Shown here: positions 51,051-60,175 of the stretch, in pieces
Numbering within the stretch: the stretch's first letter is position 1
Layout of the letters: each line of letters opens with the position of its first letter
Assembly: GCA_013288685.1 (NCBI GenBank)
Contig: JABDBM010000001.1
Location: 1 to 64,000, forward strand
Length of the DNA stretch: 64,000 nucleotides
Source: Bacteroidota bacterium
Lineage (GTDB): Bacteria > Bacteroidota > Bacteroidia > Sphingobacteriales > Sphingobacteriaceae
Direction: 5' to 3'
Program-made: the position numbers and the translations under genes
The notes under the pieces: model-generated
Told to the model about the DNA's origin: nothing
The model's input: the letters and a program-made list of their open reading frames with translations, nothing else
Databases searched by the model: none

Positions 51051-51160
51051 GTCATTGCGAGCGAGGTACGAGCGAAGCAACCTCGTCGTTATGCCTATCA
51101 AATATCTATGGCGGCAATGGATGGTGACGAGATTGCTTCGTCGTACCTCCTCGCAATGAC
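51051..51160. repeat. BIME-like palindromic element, second copy
   Basis: GTCATTGCGAGCGAGGTACGAGCGAAGCAACC and its imperfect complement GATTGCTTCGTCGTACCTCC...GCAATGAC. It runs up to the start of the MazG-like gene. Same family as 12051-12147 and 51523-51639. Confidence 0.85.
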
Positions 51161-51179
51161 AAAGCATTTTATAATACAC

Positions 51180-51506
51180 ATGACTATAGAAAACGCCCAA
51201 AAAGCCGTTGACAACTGGATAAAAACCACCGGCATCCGTTATTTTAATGAACTTACCAATACAGCCATACTAATGGAAGAAGTAGGGGAGGTGGCCCGCA
51301 TTATGGCGCGGCAATACGGTGAACAATCATATAAAAAATCAGACACCGAAGTAAACCTGGCTGATGAAATGGCCGATGTGCTTTTTGTGCTGATATGCCT
51401 GGCAAACCAAACGGGGATTGACTTAACTGAGGCCCTGGAAAAGAATATGGAAAAGAAAAGCATCAGGGATACGGAGAGGCATAGGAATAATGAGAAATTA
51501 AAGTAG
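51180..51506 (+). CDS. MazG-like nucleotide pyrophosphohydrolase
   Basis: 108 residues from ATG 51180; the longer frame to 51108 lies in the repeat. Metal-binding motif EEVGEVARIMARQ, then DEMADVLFVLICLANQ (E-x2-D) fit MazG/dUTPase-like all-alpha NTP pyrophosphatases. It removes pyrophosphate from NTPs or dNTPs to limit mutagenic or unwanted nucleotides. It is a single-domain type. Palindromic elements lie on both sides. Confidence 0.88.
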   Translation: MTIENAQKAVDNWIKTTGIRYFNELTNTAILMEEVGEVARIMARQYGEQSYKKSDTEVNLADEMADVLFVLICLANQTGIDLTEALEKNMEKKSIRDTERHRNNEKLK

Positions 51507-51522
51507 GGTTTTCTTTTTCACT

Positions 51523-51639
51523 CGTCATTGCGAGGAACGAAGCAATCTCTGAACATGCACTTCTATCGCGCAGGTTCGATACCTTGCAATCCGAGCGGAT
51601 AGTTCAGAGGTTGCTTCGTCGTTCCTCCTCGCAATGACG
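51523..51639. repeat. BIME-like palindromic element, third copy
   Basis: CGTCATTGCGAGGAACGAAGCAATCTC at the left, mirrored by GAGGTTGCTTCGTCGTTCCTCCTCGCAATGACG at the right. It separates convergent MazG-like and comB genes, and may act as terminator. Confidence 0.85.
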
Positions 51640-51656
51640 CGTAGATAAAATTATGA

Positions 51657-52415
51657 CTAAACTAACTTAACCAACCGCTCCCCATCCAAAACCGGGATGG
51701 CCGTTGCTATATCTATCTGTAAGCAAAACTCAATATCTTTTTCGATACCTAATTTTTTAAGGCGTTCGCTGTGCGAGGTTTTTTTGAGGTATTCGTTTAT
51801 ATCATTTTTGCCGGCTTCGTATAAGTCGTTTGCGGCAATGGCGGCATCATCCAGTTTGTAATCCAAAGCTTTTAGTTGGTCAACAACTGCACCGGCGAAG
51901 AGGGTATCTTCCAGGTTAAAATTGTTTTTCCAGCCGGCGCAAACTAACAGCACATTTTCGTTTTGGGTTTTAAGCCAATTGCATAGCGCGGTAAGGTTTA
52001 AAAACGAGCCGATCACTATTTTTTTTGCTTTGCGCGATAAATGCAACGCCTGGGTGCCGTTGGTGGTAGTTAATACAATTGTTTTACCGGCCACTTTTTC
52101 GGTAGTGTATGAAAAGGGCGAATTGCCAAAATCAAAACCTTCCACCACTTTCCCATCGCGCTCGGCGGCAACCAAATGGCCGGGATGCGTTTGCCGGTAA
52201 GCTTCACATTCTTCTACCTCCGCAACCGGAATTATCGCTTCGGCTCCATTTTCAATACCATAACAAATGGACGAGGTGGCGCGAAAAATATCGATGATTA
52301 CAACAATATGATCGGCTACATTAAAAAGAGAAATTAGCGGAGGGCAAAGGCAAACCTCCACCCCCCGGCCTCCGCCTGCAGGCGGGGGAGTTTTTGCGTT
52401 TATTTTTTCGGACAT
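51657..52415 (-). CDS. comB: Probable 2-phosphosulfolactate phosphatase (ComB family) with repeat-derived N-terminus
   Basis: 252 residues. The core DHIVVIIDIFRATSSICYGIENGAEAIIPVAEVEECEAYRQTHPGHLVAAERDG..FDFGNSPFSY and GKTIVLTTTNGTQALHLS, with VIGSFLNLTALCNWL, is the ComB phosphatase family; the family is known from coenzyme M synthesis but is common in bacteria where its role is unclear. The N-terminal KTPPPAGGGRGVEV is encoded by one arm of a C/G-rich inverted repeat (see 52355-52455), just as in thrB. Confidence 0.88.
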   Translation of the reverse strand: MSEKINAKTPPPAGGGRGVEVCLCPPLISLFNVADHIVVIIDIFRATSSICYGIENGAEAIIPVAEVEECEAYRQTHPGHLVAAERDGKVVEGFDFGNSPFSYTTEKVAGKTIVLTTTNGTQALHLSRKAKKIVIGSFLNLTALCNWLKTQNENVLLVCAGWKNNFNLEDTLFAGAVVDQLKALDYKLDDAAIAANDLYEAGKNDINEYLKKTSHSERLKKLGIEKDIEFCLQIDIATAIPVLDGERLVKLV

Positions 52416-52455
52416 TGAGTTTTTTATTCCCCCTTTAGGGGATTAGGGGGCAGTT
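52355..52455. repeat. C/G-rich inverted repeat element overlapping the comB start
   Basis: Arm 1 (52358-52391, CCACCCCCCGGCCTCCGCCT then GCAGGCGGGGGAG) lies inside comB; arm 2 (52429-52453, CCCCCTTTAGGGGATTAGGGGG) lies between comB and gcvT. It has the layout of the thrB element at 32790-32908. Confidence 0.85.
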
Positions 52456-53533
52456 ATTTATTAAACGGCGGCTTCACCACCTTTGCTTTAATTTTGTTAT
52501 CCCTTATGCTGATAAATATCTCGGTGCCTTCTTTGGCGAAAGCGGTTTCAACATAACCCATACCTATTGCTTTTTGCAGCGATGGCGATTGAGTCCCCGA
52601 GGTTACTTTACCAATGTTATTGCCATCAGCATCAACAATTGGATAGTCGTGACGGGCGATACCGCGGTCAATCATTTCAAAGCCAACCAGTTTACGTTTT
52701 ACGCCTTCCTGCTTTTGTTGTTGAAGTGCAGCTGAATTGGTAAACTCTTTGGTGAATTTGGTTACCCAGCCCAACCCTGCTTCTAATGGCGAGGTGGTAT
52801 CGTCAATATCGTTACCATAAAGGCAAAAGCCCATTTCCAAACGTAAGGTATCGCGTGCGCCTAAACCTATTGGTTTGATGCCGAAAGGTTCGCCGGCTTT
52901 AAAAATAGCGGCCCATATTTGTTCGGCGTATTGGTTTTCAAAGTAAATTTCAAAACCACCTGCACCTGTATAGCCGGTTGCAGATACCAATACATTATTT
53001 ACTCCGGCAAATACGCCTTTTTTAAAGGTGTAGTATTCCATCGATGCCAGGTCAATATCGGTTAAACTTTGCAGTGCTTCGGCGGCTTTGGGACCTTGTA
53101 TGGCTAATAGCGAGGTGCGATCTGAAATGTCTTTCATATCGACACCGGCAGTGTTGAAGCCGGATATCCAGTTCCAGTCCTTTTCGATATTGGAGGCATT
53201 AACTACCAGCATATAGGTTTTATCATCTATGCGGTAAACCAGCAGATCGTCTACAATTCCGCCGGTTTTATTGGGCAGGCAGGAGTATTGCACTTTGCCA
53301 TCGTACAGTTTAGCGGCATCGTTGCTGGTTACGCGTTGAATCAGGTCGAGCGCGTTTTCACCTTTTAAAATGAATTCGCCCATGTGGCTCACATCAAAAA
53401 CGCCGACGCCATTGCGCACAGTTTCGTGTTCGGCGTTAATGCCTGCATATTGTACGGGCATGTTGTAGCCAGCAAAGGGAACCATTTTGGCGCCTGCCTT
53501 TATATGCACATCGGTTAAAGCGGTATTTTTCAT
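52454..53533 (-). CDS. gcvT: Aminomethyltransferase (glycine cleavage T protein)
   Basis: 359 residues from ATG 53533. The start [31 protein letters not shown], then [12 protein letters not shown], the folate-binding [14 protein letters not shown] and [15 protein letters not shown] are those of GcvT. Asp in the ISDR/EN region is in its expected place. It moves the methylene group of glycine to tetrahydrofolate in the glycine cleavage system. The gcvH and gcvP genes are not in the window. The upstream frame to 53554 is not a better start. Confidence 0.95.
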   Translation of the reverse strand: MKNTALTDVHIKAGAKMVPFAGYNMPVQYAGINAEHETVRNGVGVFDVSHMGEFILKGENALDLIQRVTSNDAAKLYDGKVQYSCLPNKTGGIVDDLLVYRIDDKTYMLVVNASNIEKDWNWISGFNTAGVDMKDISDRTSLLAIQGPKAAEALQSLTDIDLASMEYYTFKKGVFAGVNNVLVSATGYTGAGGFEIYFENQYAEQIWAAIFKAGEPFGIKPIGLGARDTLRLEMGFCLYGNDIDDTTSPLEAGLGWVTKFTKEFTNSAALQQQKQEGVKRKLVGFEMIDRGIARHDYPIVDADGNNIGKVTSGTQSPSLQKAIGMGYVETAFAKEGTEIFISIRDNKIKAKVVKPPFNK

Positions 53534-53584
53534 AAAAAAAGTAATAGGCGGCAAAAATAGCAGGAATTTTAAGATTTAAAGATT

Positions 53585-53729
53585 GTCTGAACCACGATTT
53601 TTCACTTGTTAATTTGTTTTTAGCGGCGTTCAAGAAGGCTTTGCCATTTTCAGGATTTCAGAATTCTCATGAAATAAGATGAAAAATTACATCCTGTAAT
53701 CCTTAAATCAAGCGAATCATGGTTCAGAC
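53585..53729. repeat. Inverted repeat GTCTGAACCACGATT / AATCATGGTTCAGAC, second copy
   Basis: Arms at 53585-53600 and 53713-53729 are near complements, with TTCATCTTATTTCATG-like inner parts. The last bases form the TGA stop codon of the adjacent glycosyltransferase gene. Same family as 28853-28943. Confidence 0.8.
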
Positions 53730-54935
53730 CAGCACAATCACAATCTTATAAAAATCAATCAGCTTTTGGGTTACAATATTTACGTCGTGTTGTTCCTCTA
53801 CCAGCTTGCGGGCGTTTAGGCCAATATATTTGCAATAGTTTTCGTCGGCTATGCAAAGTTTTATGGTTTCGTAAAATTCGTCCTGGTTATTGGCTATCAG
53901 AATGTTTACCTGGTCCTCATAATTAATACCTTCGGCGCCGAGCGACGTAGATATGATACATTTCTGCATGGCCATACCTTCTACAATTTTTACGCGCATG
54001 CCGCCGCTGGTCAACAGGGGTACAATCATTATCGATTTGCTGTTCACAAACTCCAGCGCGTCATCAACCTCGCCCTGTATAAATATTTTGCCCAGCACGT
54101 CGTAATCGTCAAAGCGTTCGGGTATATCGTTGCCAGCCACATAGAAGCGCACGCGCAGATCGCCATCGGTTAAATCTTTATGAAAATTCTCTAAAAACCA
54201 TTCAATTCCTTCGCGGTTAGGCAGCCAGTCCAGCGAACCCAAAAAGAACAGGCTGGGGAATTCGGTCTTGCTAAAATCGGGTTTATAATGATCCAGGTAA
54301 ATCCCCACCGGCATTATTTCGATGGGTATTTTGGTGCCGTATTCAAGCAATGTACTTTTATCCTGTTGGGTAAATACAGCAATGCCGTCAAAATTATTCA
54401 GTTGTTTTAGTTCGTAATCTTTTATCCGCTTGGCGTGCATCTTTAAATAAGATTTTTTAAACGGATCGGATTTTTGTTCGGACAAACGTTGCCATATCTG
54501 GTTTTCGATATTATGCGCCCGGTAAATAAGCCGCGCACTGGAATGTTTGCGCACAGCACCCAGGTACAGGGACACCATTAACCCCTCGAACTGAATGATG
54601 TCATAGTTGGTCGTCCTTACTTCCTGAATAAGCAGCCGTTCAAACTCGGCGCTGTAATAGCGGTTGATATTGAATGATGTTTTACTGAATAAATTAAGCG
54701 CTACATCAAAAACGGAAACGCCAATATCGATATTAAAAGCCCGGTAATTTATTTTGGAGATCAGGTCGTTATCATCATCAGAATGCTCGTGGTGGTGATA
54801 TCTTTTTGCATTAAGCGCCACCAGCGAAACTTCGTGCCCCAGGTTCACCAGTCCCCTTACGGTATTGCATACCACAATAGGATAACCGCCATTTTGCGGA
54901 AATGGAACGCGATGGGTGAGAATAAGAATTTTCAA
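53724..54935 (-). CDS. GT4-family glycosyltransferase
   Basis: 403 residues. N-terminal GILTHRVPFPQNGGYPIVVCNTVRGLVNLGHEVSLVAL is the Rossmann start of GT-B enzymes; the C-terminal domain has FPSLFFLGSLDWLPNREGIEWFLENF and VPLLTSGGMRVKIVEGMAMQKCIISTSLGAEGINY, the GT4 donor site (E in VEGMAM). It probably adds a sugar to a cell-envelope glycan. The start codon is TTG at 54935 because an in-frame TAA lies two codons before and the normal N-terminus follows. The TGA stop lies in the repeat at 53585-53729. Confidence 0.85.
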   Translation of the reverse strand: MKILILTHRVPFPQNGGYPIVVCNTVRGLVNLGHEVSLVALNAKRYHHHEHSDDDNDLISKINYRAFNIDIGVSVFDVALNLFSKTSFNINRYYSAEFERLLIQEVRTTNYDIIQFEGLMVSLYLGAVRKHSSARLIYRAHNIENQIWQRLSEQKSDPFKKSYLKMHAKRIKDYELKQLNNFDGIAVFTQQDKSTLLEYGTKIPIEIMPVGIYLDHYKPDFSKTEFPSLFFLGSLDWLPNREGIEWFLENFHKDLTDGDLRVRFYVAGNDIPERFDDYDVLGKIFIQGEVDDALEFVNSKSIMIVPLLTSGGMRVKIVEGMAMQKCIISTSLGAEGINYEDQVNILIANNQDEFYETIKLCIADENYCKYIGLNARKLVEEQHDVNIVTQKLIDFYKIVIVLV

Positions 54936-54967
54936 TGTTTACTGGTTTTCAACAAAAATAATAATTT

Positions 54968-55200
54968 GAGGGAAAGAGGCAAGAGGCAAGAGCCAAGAAT
55001 CAAGAGACGAGATTGAAAAAAACACCCGAACTGATAGGAATATGACGTTTGGCTTACCGGATTAAAAGACAGGAAACAAGAGCCGGGAGCCAAGACAGGG
55101 AAATTCACCTTGTCAGCAATGACATAGCGAAAATGCCCGGCTCAAATCTTGGCTCCTTGCTTCTTGGCTCTTGGTTCTTGCTTCTTGGCTCTTTCTTTCT
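54968..55200. repeat. GCAAGAGCCAAGA / TCTTGGCTCTTG inverted repeats
   Basis: Many direct and inverted units such as GAGGCAAGAGCCAAGAATCAAG and TTGGCTCCTTGCTTCTTGGC fill the divergent space between the glycosyltransferase and the oxidoreductase genes. Same motif as 15020-15090. It may be an expanded palindromic element. Confidence 0.7.
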
Positions 55201-55231
55201 TAAACTTGCGTACAAATACCAATAGAAAACT

Positions 55232-56248
55232 ATGTCAGCACCAATTGTAACCGGCTTAATGTCGTACGGGATGTCGGGAAGGATATTTCATGCCCCGTTT
55301 TTAACCACCAATCCCGGGTTTAAGTTTAAAGCCGTGGTGGAACGGCACGAGAAAAAAACGCAGGCCCGTTATCCGGACGTATTGAGTTATGATACTGTTG
55401 ATGAACTGTTAAACGATGAGGAAATTGAACTGATCATCGTTAATACACCCAGTTATACCCATTTTGATTATGCTATGCTGGCCCTGAAGGCAGGTAAACA
55501 TGTGCTGCTCGAAAAGCCCGCCACAGCCACCAGCGCGCAGGTGAAAATATTGTTTGATTTGGCGCGGCAATTAAATCTGCACCTGCTGCTTTATCAAAAC
55601 CGCCGTTGGGACAGCGGCTTTCTTTCTGTAAAAGAAGTAATTGAAAGCGGCAAACTGGGCGAATTAATAGAAATCCATTTCCGGTTTGATAGGTATAAGA
55701 TGGCGCTCAGTCCTAAAGTGGCCAAAGAAACCAAATCGACCCCCGCAAGTGGCTTATTATATGATTTGGGGCCGCACCTGATAGATAATATCATTTGTTT
55801 ATTCGGCAGACCATTGAGATTTAGAAAAACAACCGCCATTCACCGTCCCGGATCGGAAGTGGTTGATTATTTTAATTATCACCTGGAATATCCCAATCAG
55901 CTGAATATTTATTTGACATCGGGACTGCTGATTGCCGAAGCCGGTCCGGGCTTTGTGGTACACGGCGCTTTGGGTAGTTTTATTAAAGATAAATGCGATG
56001 TGCAGGAAGCTCAGCTTGATGGCGGCATGTTGCCAACTGATCCTGCTTATGGTATTGAACCCGAAGGCAGCGATGGTAAATTGGTGACCATGAGCATAGA
56101 TAACCAAAAAACAGTGGAATGGGTAAAAGCCCCGAAAGGCGATTATAACGGTTTATTTACGGCCGTTTATCATACAATTCGCAATAATACGTTATACCCC
56201 ATAACAGAAGAACATATTTTTTGGCAACTGGAATTGATGGAAGCCTAA
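55232..56248 (+). CDS. Gfo/Idh/MocA-family NAD(P)-dependent oxidoreductase
   Basis: 338 residues. The N-terminal Rossmann part reads IVTGLMSYGMSGRIFHAPFL (a GxxGxxG-like loop, here YGMSGR), followed by IIVNTPSYTHFDYAMLALKAGKHVLLEKPAT (the EKP signature). Next come WDSGFLSVKEVI and DLGPHLIDNIICLFG, with the usual active-site His in the HLID part. Such enzymes oxidise or reduce sugars, inositols or related compounds. The substrate is unknown. A palindromic AATTTCACGAA spacer follows. Confidence 0.9.
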   Translation: MSAPIVTGLMSYGMSGRIFHAPFLTTNPGFKFKAVVERHEKKTQARYPDVLSYDTVDELLNDEEIELIIVNTPSYTHFDYAMLALKAGKHVLLEKPATATSAQVKILFDLARQLNLHLLLYQNRRWDSGFLSVKEVIESGKLGELIEIHFRFDRYKMALSPKVAKETKSTPASGLLYDLGPHLIDNIICLFGRPLRFRKTTAIHRPGSEVVDYFNYHLEYPNQLNIYLTSGLLIAEAGPGFVVHGALGSFIKDKCDVQEAQLDGGMLPTDPAYGIEPEGSDGKLVTMSIDNQKTVEWVKAPKGDYNGLFTAVYHTIRNNTLYPITEEHIFWQLELMEA

Positions 56249-56269
56249 AAACTGTTTAAATTTAACTCG

Positions 56270-56375
56270 CTAAATGTTTTATTAAGAGTGAATAAACACG
56301 AATGATCACAAATTGATCGAATTTCACGAATTTTTAAAACGTATCATTTAATTCGTGAAATTCGAGTAATAAGTG
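56270..56375. repeat. AATTTCACGAATT inverted repeat
   Basis: ACACGAATGATCACAAATTGATCGAATTTCACG is mirrored by AATTCGTGAAATTCGAG. It belongs to the family at 49723-49942 and 50410-50580 and lies between the oxidoreductase and thioredoxin-like genes. Confidence 0.65.
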
Positions 56376-56477
56376 AAAATTAGTATTCTTTCACCATTCG
56401 CGAATAAATATTTTATCATTTTTAACCAGCATCTTAAAAAAATCGTATATATGCCTCAAAAAATGCCCTCAAAACTC

Positions 56478-56969
56478 ATGAAAAAACTCCTATTTTTTAT
56501 CGGCTTTATTATTGTTGCAGGTTGTGCCAACGCACAAATGCCTTATACCCCCCCGTTAACAATACCGCCATACCATATTTTAACAACCGATAGTGTATAT
56601 GTTACCCCGGCAAACCTGAAAAAAAACAAGCCGGTAATGATTATTTACTTCGCTCCGGATTGCAGCCATTGTCAGCATTTAATGTACGAAATGAAGCCTA
56701 AAATGAAGGATTTTAGCAACGTACAGGTGATAATGGTAACTTTTGTTAAAGAAATGAAAGCCATCAGAACTTTCTACCGCGATTTTGACCTGGTCAAATA
56801 TCCCAACTTTACCGTAGGGACGGAAGGCTATACTTATGTAGTGCAAAAATATTACCAGGTGGCTACCACACCTTATATTGCCCTGTACGATAAAAGCGGC
56901 AAAATGGTAAAAAACTACACCAAACCGCCAAAAATTGAGGAACTGGCTGAGGAAGCTAAGAAGCTGTAA
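56478..56969 (+). CDS. Exported thioredoxin-like protein
   Basis: Start at ATG 56478, which opens a signal (LLFFIGFIIVAGCANAQ; the Cys might make it a lipoprotein). The frame continues upstream to 56373. 163 residues. The thioredoxin motif CSHC is in YFAPDCSHCQHLMYEMKPKM, with a cis-Pro loop in VATTPYIALYDKSG. It probably acts as a disulfide oxidoreductase in the periplasm, perhaps in cytochrome or envelope protein maturation. No dedicated partner is adjacent. Confidence 0.85.
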   Translation: MKKLLFFIGFIIVAGCANAQMPYTPPLTIPPYHILTTDSVYVTPANLKKNKPVMIIYFAPDCSHCQHLMYEMKPKMKDFSNVQVIMVTFVKEMKAIRTFYRDFDLVKYPNFTVGTEGYTYVVQKYYQVATTPYIALYDKSGKMVKNYTKPPKIEELAEEAKKL

Positions 56970-57100
56970 TTTGAGTCCGGAAAGTCGGAAAAGTCCAGAA
57001 GTCCGAAAGTTGGAAAAAGGCAGGAGATTTACCTATTTCATAGTCAAATCTTCCGGACTTTCGGACTTTTCCGACTTTGGGACTATTTCCGTAATAGAAA
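56970..57100. repeat. GTCCGGAAAGTCGGAAAAGTC / GACTTTCGGACTTTTCC inverted repeat
   Basis: Two arms (56973-57015 and 57046-57090) are complementary, made of AGTCCGAAAGT and CTTTCGGAC motifs. A partial copy lies at 40664-40692. It sits between the thioredoxin-like gene and the TonB-dependent receptor. Confidence 0.75.
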
Positions 57101-57184
57101 AATTACCACTAAAGCGGCCCTCCTTATCAACAAAGTTACATTGGTTTATAGCTGTATAAAATCAAAAATTTAGATTTTTGCGGC

Positions 57185-59746
57185 ATGAATAATACCCTGA
57201 TTAAAACGTTACTATTATCGTTTATATATTTCTCTTTTTTTACTGTTAATGCACAGCAGGCGCCTGCAGGCGGAGCTGTTTCGGGTAAGCTAATTGATGG
57301 CAATACTAACCAGCCGTTAGAACTGGCTACCGTATCGCTGGTTCGGAAATCGGATAATCACCCGGTAATGAGCATGCAAACCGATCTGAACGGCAATTTT
57401 TCACTTAAAGGCGTTGCCAACGGTGTTTACGCTTTACACGCTACCTATATCAGTTACCTTCCCTTTATTAAGGACAGTATTGCAGTAAGCGGGACTAACC
57501 AAACCGTTAACCTGGGTACACTTAAAATGCGCCTGGGTAAGGGCTTGCTAAAAGAGGTAACCATTACTGCTCAAAAAGCCCAGATGCAGTTAGGTATCGA
57601 TAAAAAATCATTTAATGTCGATCAAAGCCTGGTGAGCCAGGGCGGTTCGGCTACCGACTTGTTAAGCAACGTGCCGTCTGTACAGGTTGATGTGGATGGT
57701 AATGTAAGCCTGCGCGGTTCAACCAGCGTACGTGTATTAATAAATGGCAAAGCATCGGCCCTAACCGGCGGTAACCTGGCTGATATATTACAGTCTATCC
57801 CTTCGAGCGCGATTGAAACTATCGAGGTGATTACCAATCCATCGTCAAAATACGATGCCGAAGGTCAATCGGGTATTATTAATATCGTATTAAAAAAGAA
57901 TGTACAAAAAGGCTTTACGGGCTCTGCATCAGCCTCGGTTGGTACGCAGCATACCTATAATGCAAACGTAGGGTTAGCCTATCAAAATGCCTCGGTAAAC
58001 ATCTATTCGAACTATAGCTACCGCAAAGGCGAAAGGGTAGGGAATGGCTCGGTTGATAAAACCACCACCCTGAATGATGGCACCGTACAAACCCAGGATC
58101 AGCAGGCGAATCAAAACTTTACCTTTACCGGGCAGAACATTCGTACCGGTATTGATATTAACCTGAATAAGAAAACTACGCTAAGTTTCTCCAACAACAT
58201 CAACATCCGCGACCGTGACCGTAACCAGTATGGCAATACGCTTATTGCCAGCGGCGACTCACTGTTACAACGCATCGATCAGAACAACCTATCCAACGGC
58301 AGCGGCACAAACGTTGATTTTAGCGCCGATTTTGACCATAAGTTCAAGAAAAAAGGTGAAGAGCTGACAGCGAACGTGGGCTACTCACTTGATAACAACA
58401 ATAATTTTGATAACCTGAATAGTGCTTATAATTATTATACCATCCCCGCGTATTTTAATTCGGTGCAGCATAATACCACTATTGGCCATCAGCATAACTG
58501 GAATATCCAGGCCGATTATACCAGGCCACTAACCAATGGAAAATGGGAAGCCGGTTTAAGGAGTACCATCAACAACAGTAATAACAATTACGGGGCTGAT
58601 ACACTGAACACTACTACCGGTAATTATGACTATAACCCTTATTTATCGAACGATTTTATTTATAAGGAAAACATAAACGCCATATACACCAATTATCAGC
58701 ACGATTTTGGCAAGTTTGGCATACAGGCCGGTTTGCGGGTTGAAGATGCACATGTACGTACCCAACTGATTGACAGTGTTACCGAAAATCATAAACAAGA
58801 TTATTTCCGCATTTATCCAAGCTTGTTTTTAACCGAAAAATTGTCGGAAAATCAAACCTTGCAATTAAGCTACAGCAGGCGTGTAAGCCGTCCGCGCGAC
58901 AGGCAGTTATCACCCTTTATTGATGAGAGTAACCGCCTTAACTATCAGCAAGGTAACCCTAATTTATCGCCGGAAGATACGCATGCGTTTGAGTTGAGCT
59001 ATATTAACTACTGGAAAACGGTAACGCTTACCTCATCATTGTATTACCGGTTAACGCTGGATAATATTCAGCAAATTACTACGCCGTTAACACCGGGTAA
59101 CCTGGATACCACACTTACCCAGTTTCAAAACATCAAAAGTGCATCAAACGCCGGTTACGAGCTGATTGCCAAAGTGAGCCCATCGGCCGCGCTTGATTTT
59201 ACTGCCAACGTGAACGTTTATTACCGCCATATCGACGGTGATGCAGCATTGGGATTAACCACCACATCGGGCTACGCCTGGAACGGAAACATCACCGCCA
59301 ATGTTAAACCCCTCAAAAAATTAGGCTTCCAGCTAAGGGCCGATTACCAGGGACCGCAGGTAATACCACAGGGCCGCATGCACGCCATGTATGGTATGGA
59401 TGGTGGTGTTAGGTATGATATCACCAAAAAACTGAACATCAGTGCCAATGTGCGCGATATATTTAATACCCGCAAATTTGTTTCGGATATTAACTACAAC
59501 ACGCCCTACTTCACCTCTGCTCAAATTTCGGACCGCCGCTTTAATACCCGTACGGGGATAGTGACCCTATCATACCGTTTCGGCAACAATGGCATTCCGC
59601 AGAAACGCAAACAGGACAAAACCAAAGAGCAACAACCGCAAGACCAGGAAATGCCTGATGAGATGGGCGGTGGGCAGCAAAACGGACAGCCGGGTGGTGG
59701 CGGGCAGCCAGGGCAGGGCGCCAAAGGGGCAGGCACTAAGGGGTAA
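57185..59746 (+). CDS. TonB-dependent receptor (outer membrane beta-barrel type, OMP_b-brl_3)
   Basis: 853 residues. Signal peptide (LLSFIYFSFFTVNAQ). Residues about 28-120 are a carboxypeptidase-regulatory-like domain (SGKLIDGNTNQPLELATVSLV... GVYALHATYISYLPF). About 125-240 are the plug (LLKEVTITAQKAQMQLGIDKKSFNV, VDVDGNVSLRGSTSVRVLINGKAS, IETIEVITNPSSKYDAEGQSGIINIVLKK), and the rest a large barrel with many aromatic strands. The last about 50 residues are a Gly/Gln/Pro-rich tail of low complexity (MGGGQQNGQPGGGGQPGQG). It imports a large ligand or is a non-transport barrel; substrate unknown. It is not linked to a SusD. Confidence 0.92.
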   Translation: MNNTLIKTLLLSFIYFSFFTVNAQQAPAGGAVSGKLIDGNTNQPLELATVSLVRKSDNHPVMSMQTDLNGNFSLKGVANGVYALHATYISYLPFIKDSIAVSGTNQTVNLGTLKMRLGKGLLKEVTITAQKAQMQLGIDKKSFNVDQSLVSQGGSATDLLSNVPSVQVDVDGNVSLRGSTSVRVLINGKASALTGGNLADILQSIPSSAIETIEVITNPSSKYDAEGQSGIINIVLKKNVQKGFTGSASASVGTQHTYNANVGLAYQNASVNIYSNYSYRKGERVGNGSVDKTTTLNDGTVQTQDQQANQNFTFTGQNIRTGIDINLNKKTTLSFSNNINIRDRDRNQYGNTLIASGDSLLQRIDQNNLSNGSGTNVDFSADFDHKFKKKGEELTANVGYSLDNNNNFDNLNSAYNYYTIPAYFNSVQHNTTIGHQHNWNIQADYTRPLTNGKWEAGLRSTINNSNNNYGADTLNTTTGNYDYNPYLSNDFIYKENINAIYTNYQHDFGKFGIQAGLRVEDAHVRTQLIDSVTENHKQDYFRIYPSLFLTEKLSENQTLQLSYSRRVSRPRDRQLSPFIDESNRLNYQQGNPNLSPEDTHAFELSYINYWKTVTLTSSLYYRLTLDNIQQITTPLTPGNLDTTLTQFQNIKSASNAGYELIAKVSPSAALDFTANVNVYYRHIDGDAALGLTTTSGYAWNGNITANVKPLKKLGFQLRADYQGPQVIPQGRMHAMYGMDGGVRYDITKKLNISANVRDIFNTRKFVSDINYNTPYFTSAQISDRRFNTRTGIVTLSYRFGNNGIPQKRKQDKTKEQQPQDQEMPDEMGGGQQNGQPGGGGQPGQGAKGAGTKG

Positions 59747-59773
59747 TTTTTTAAACTAATGTTTTATAATTTA

Positions 59774-59808
59774 AGGATAGCCGGGATTTTTTCCTGGCTA
59801 TTTTTGTT
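59774..59808 (+). terminator. Terminator after the TonB-dependent receptor gene
   Basis: GGATAGCCGGGATTTTTTCC pairs imperfectly with GGCTATTTTTG: the stem is ATAGCCGGGA / TCCTGGCTAT with a short T loop, followed by TTTTTG. It lies about 30 bases after the stop. Confidence 0.7.
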
Positions 59809-59878
59809 GGTAAACCTGTCAATTCAAAATAGGAGTTTAATGCATTTGGTTGGGGCGGCCGTTGTGTCATTAAGTTAA

Positions 59879-60088
59879 CGTGAGTTCGATATAACGGTAG
59901 GTACTAACAGCCTCTATCACGCCTCACCTAAACGGCGAAGCCCTCACTCATCCTTTCCAAAGGAGATGACTTTAACAGCCTCACTCTCCTTCGGAGAGCG
60001 ATTTGATAGGAGCGTATCCTGCTTTTTAGCCCCTCTTCTTTGGAGAGGGGTTGGGGTGAGGTGTATGCTTCCTTATATCGAACTCATG
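59879..60088. mobile_element. MITE-like element with terminal inverted repeats and 9-bp flanking direct repeats
   Basis: The ends TGAGTTCGATATAA (59881-59894) and TTATATCGAACTCA (60073-60086) are perfect 14-base inverted repeats. Just outside them TTAAGTTAA occurs on both sides (59870-59878 and 60089-60097), as a target-site duplication would look. The inside has CCTCACCTAAACGGCG, CTCCTTCGGAGAG and GGGGTTGGGGTGAGG, and no coding frame. It could be a non-autonomous transposon. Confidence 0.7.
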
Positions 60089-60106
60089 TTAAGTTAAGGA
60101 TTTCGT

Positions 60107-60175
60107 CCCCCTATTTGCGCAGCAGAGGGGGGCGATCCGCCTAAAGGCGGAGAAGATTGGGGCGAGTCAACTGTG
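60107..60175. repeat. Palindromic element related to the one upstream of the RepA-like ATPase
   Basis: GGCGATCCGCCTAAAGGCGGAGAAGATTGGGGCGAGTCAAC has the same order of parts as 41208-41251 (GGCCGATCCGCCTAAAAGGCGG..GGGGTGAGTCAAC). The left part is shorter here. Confidence 0.7.
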
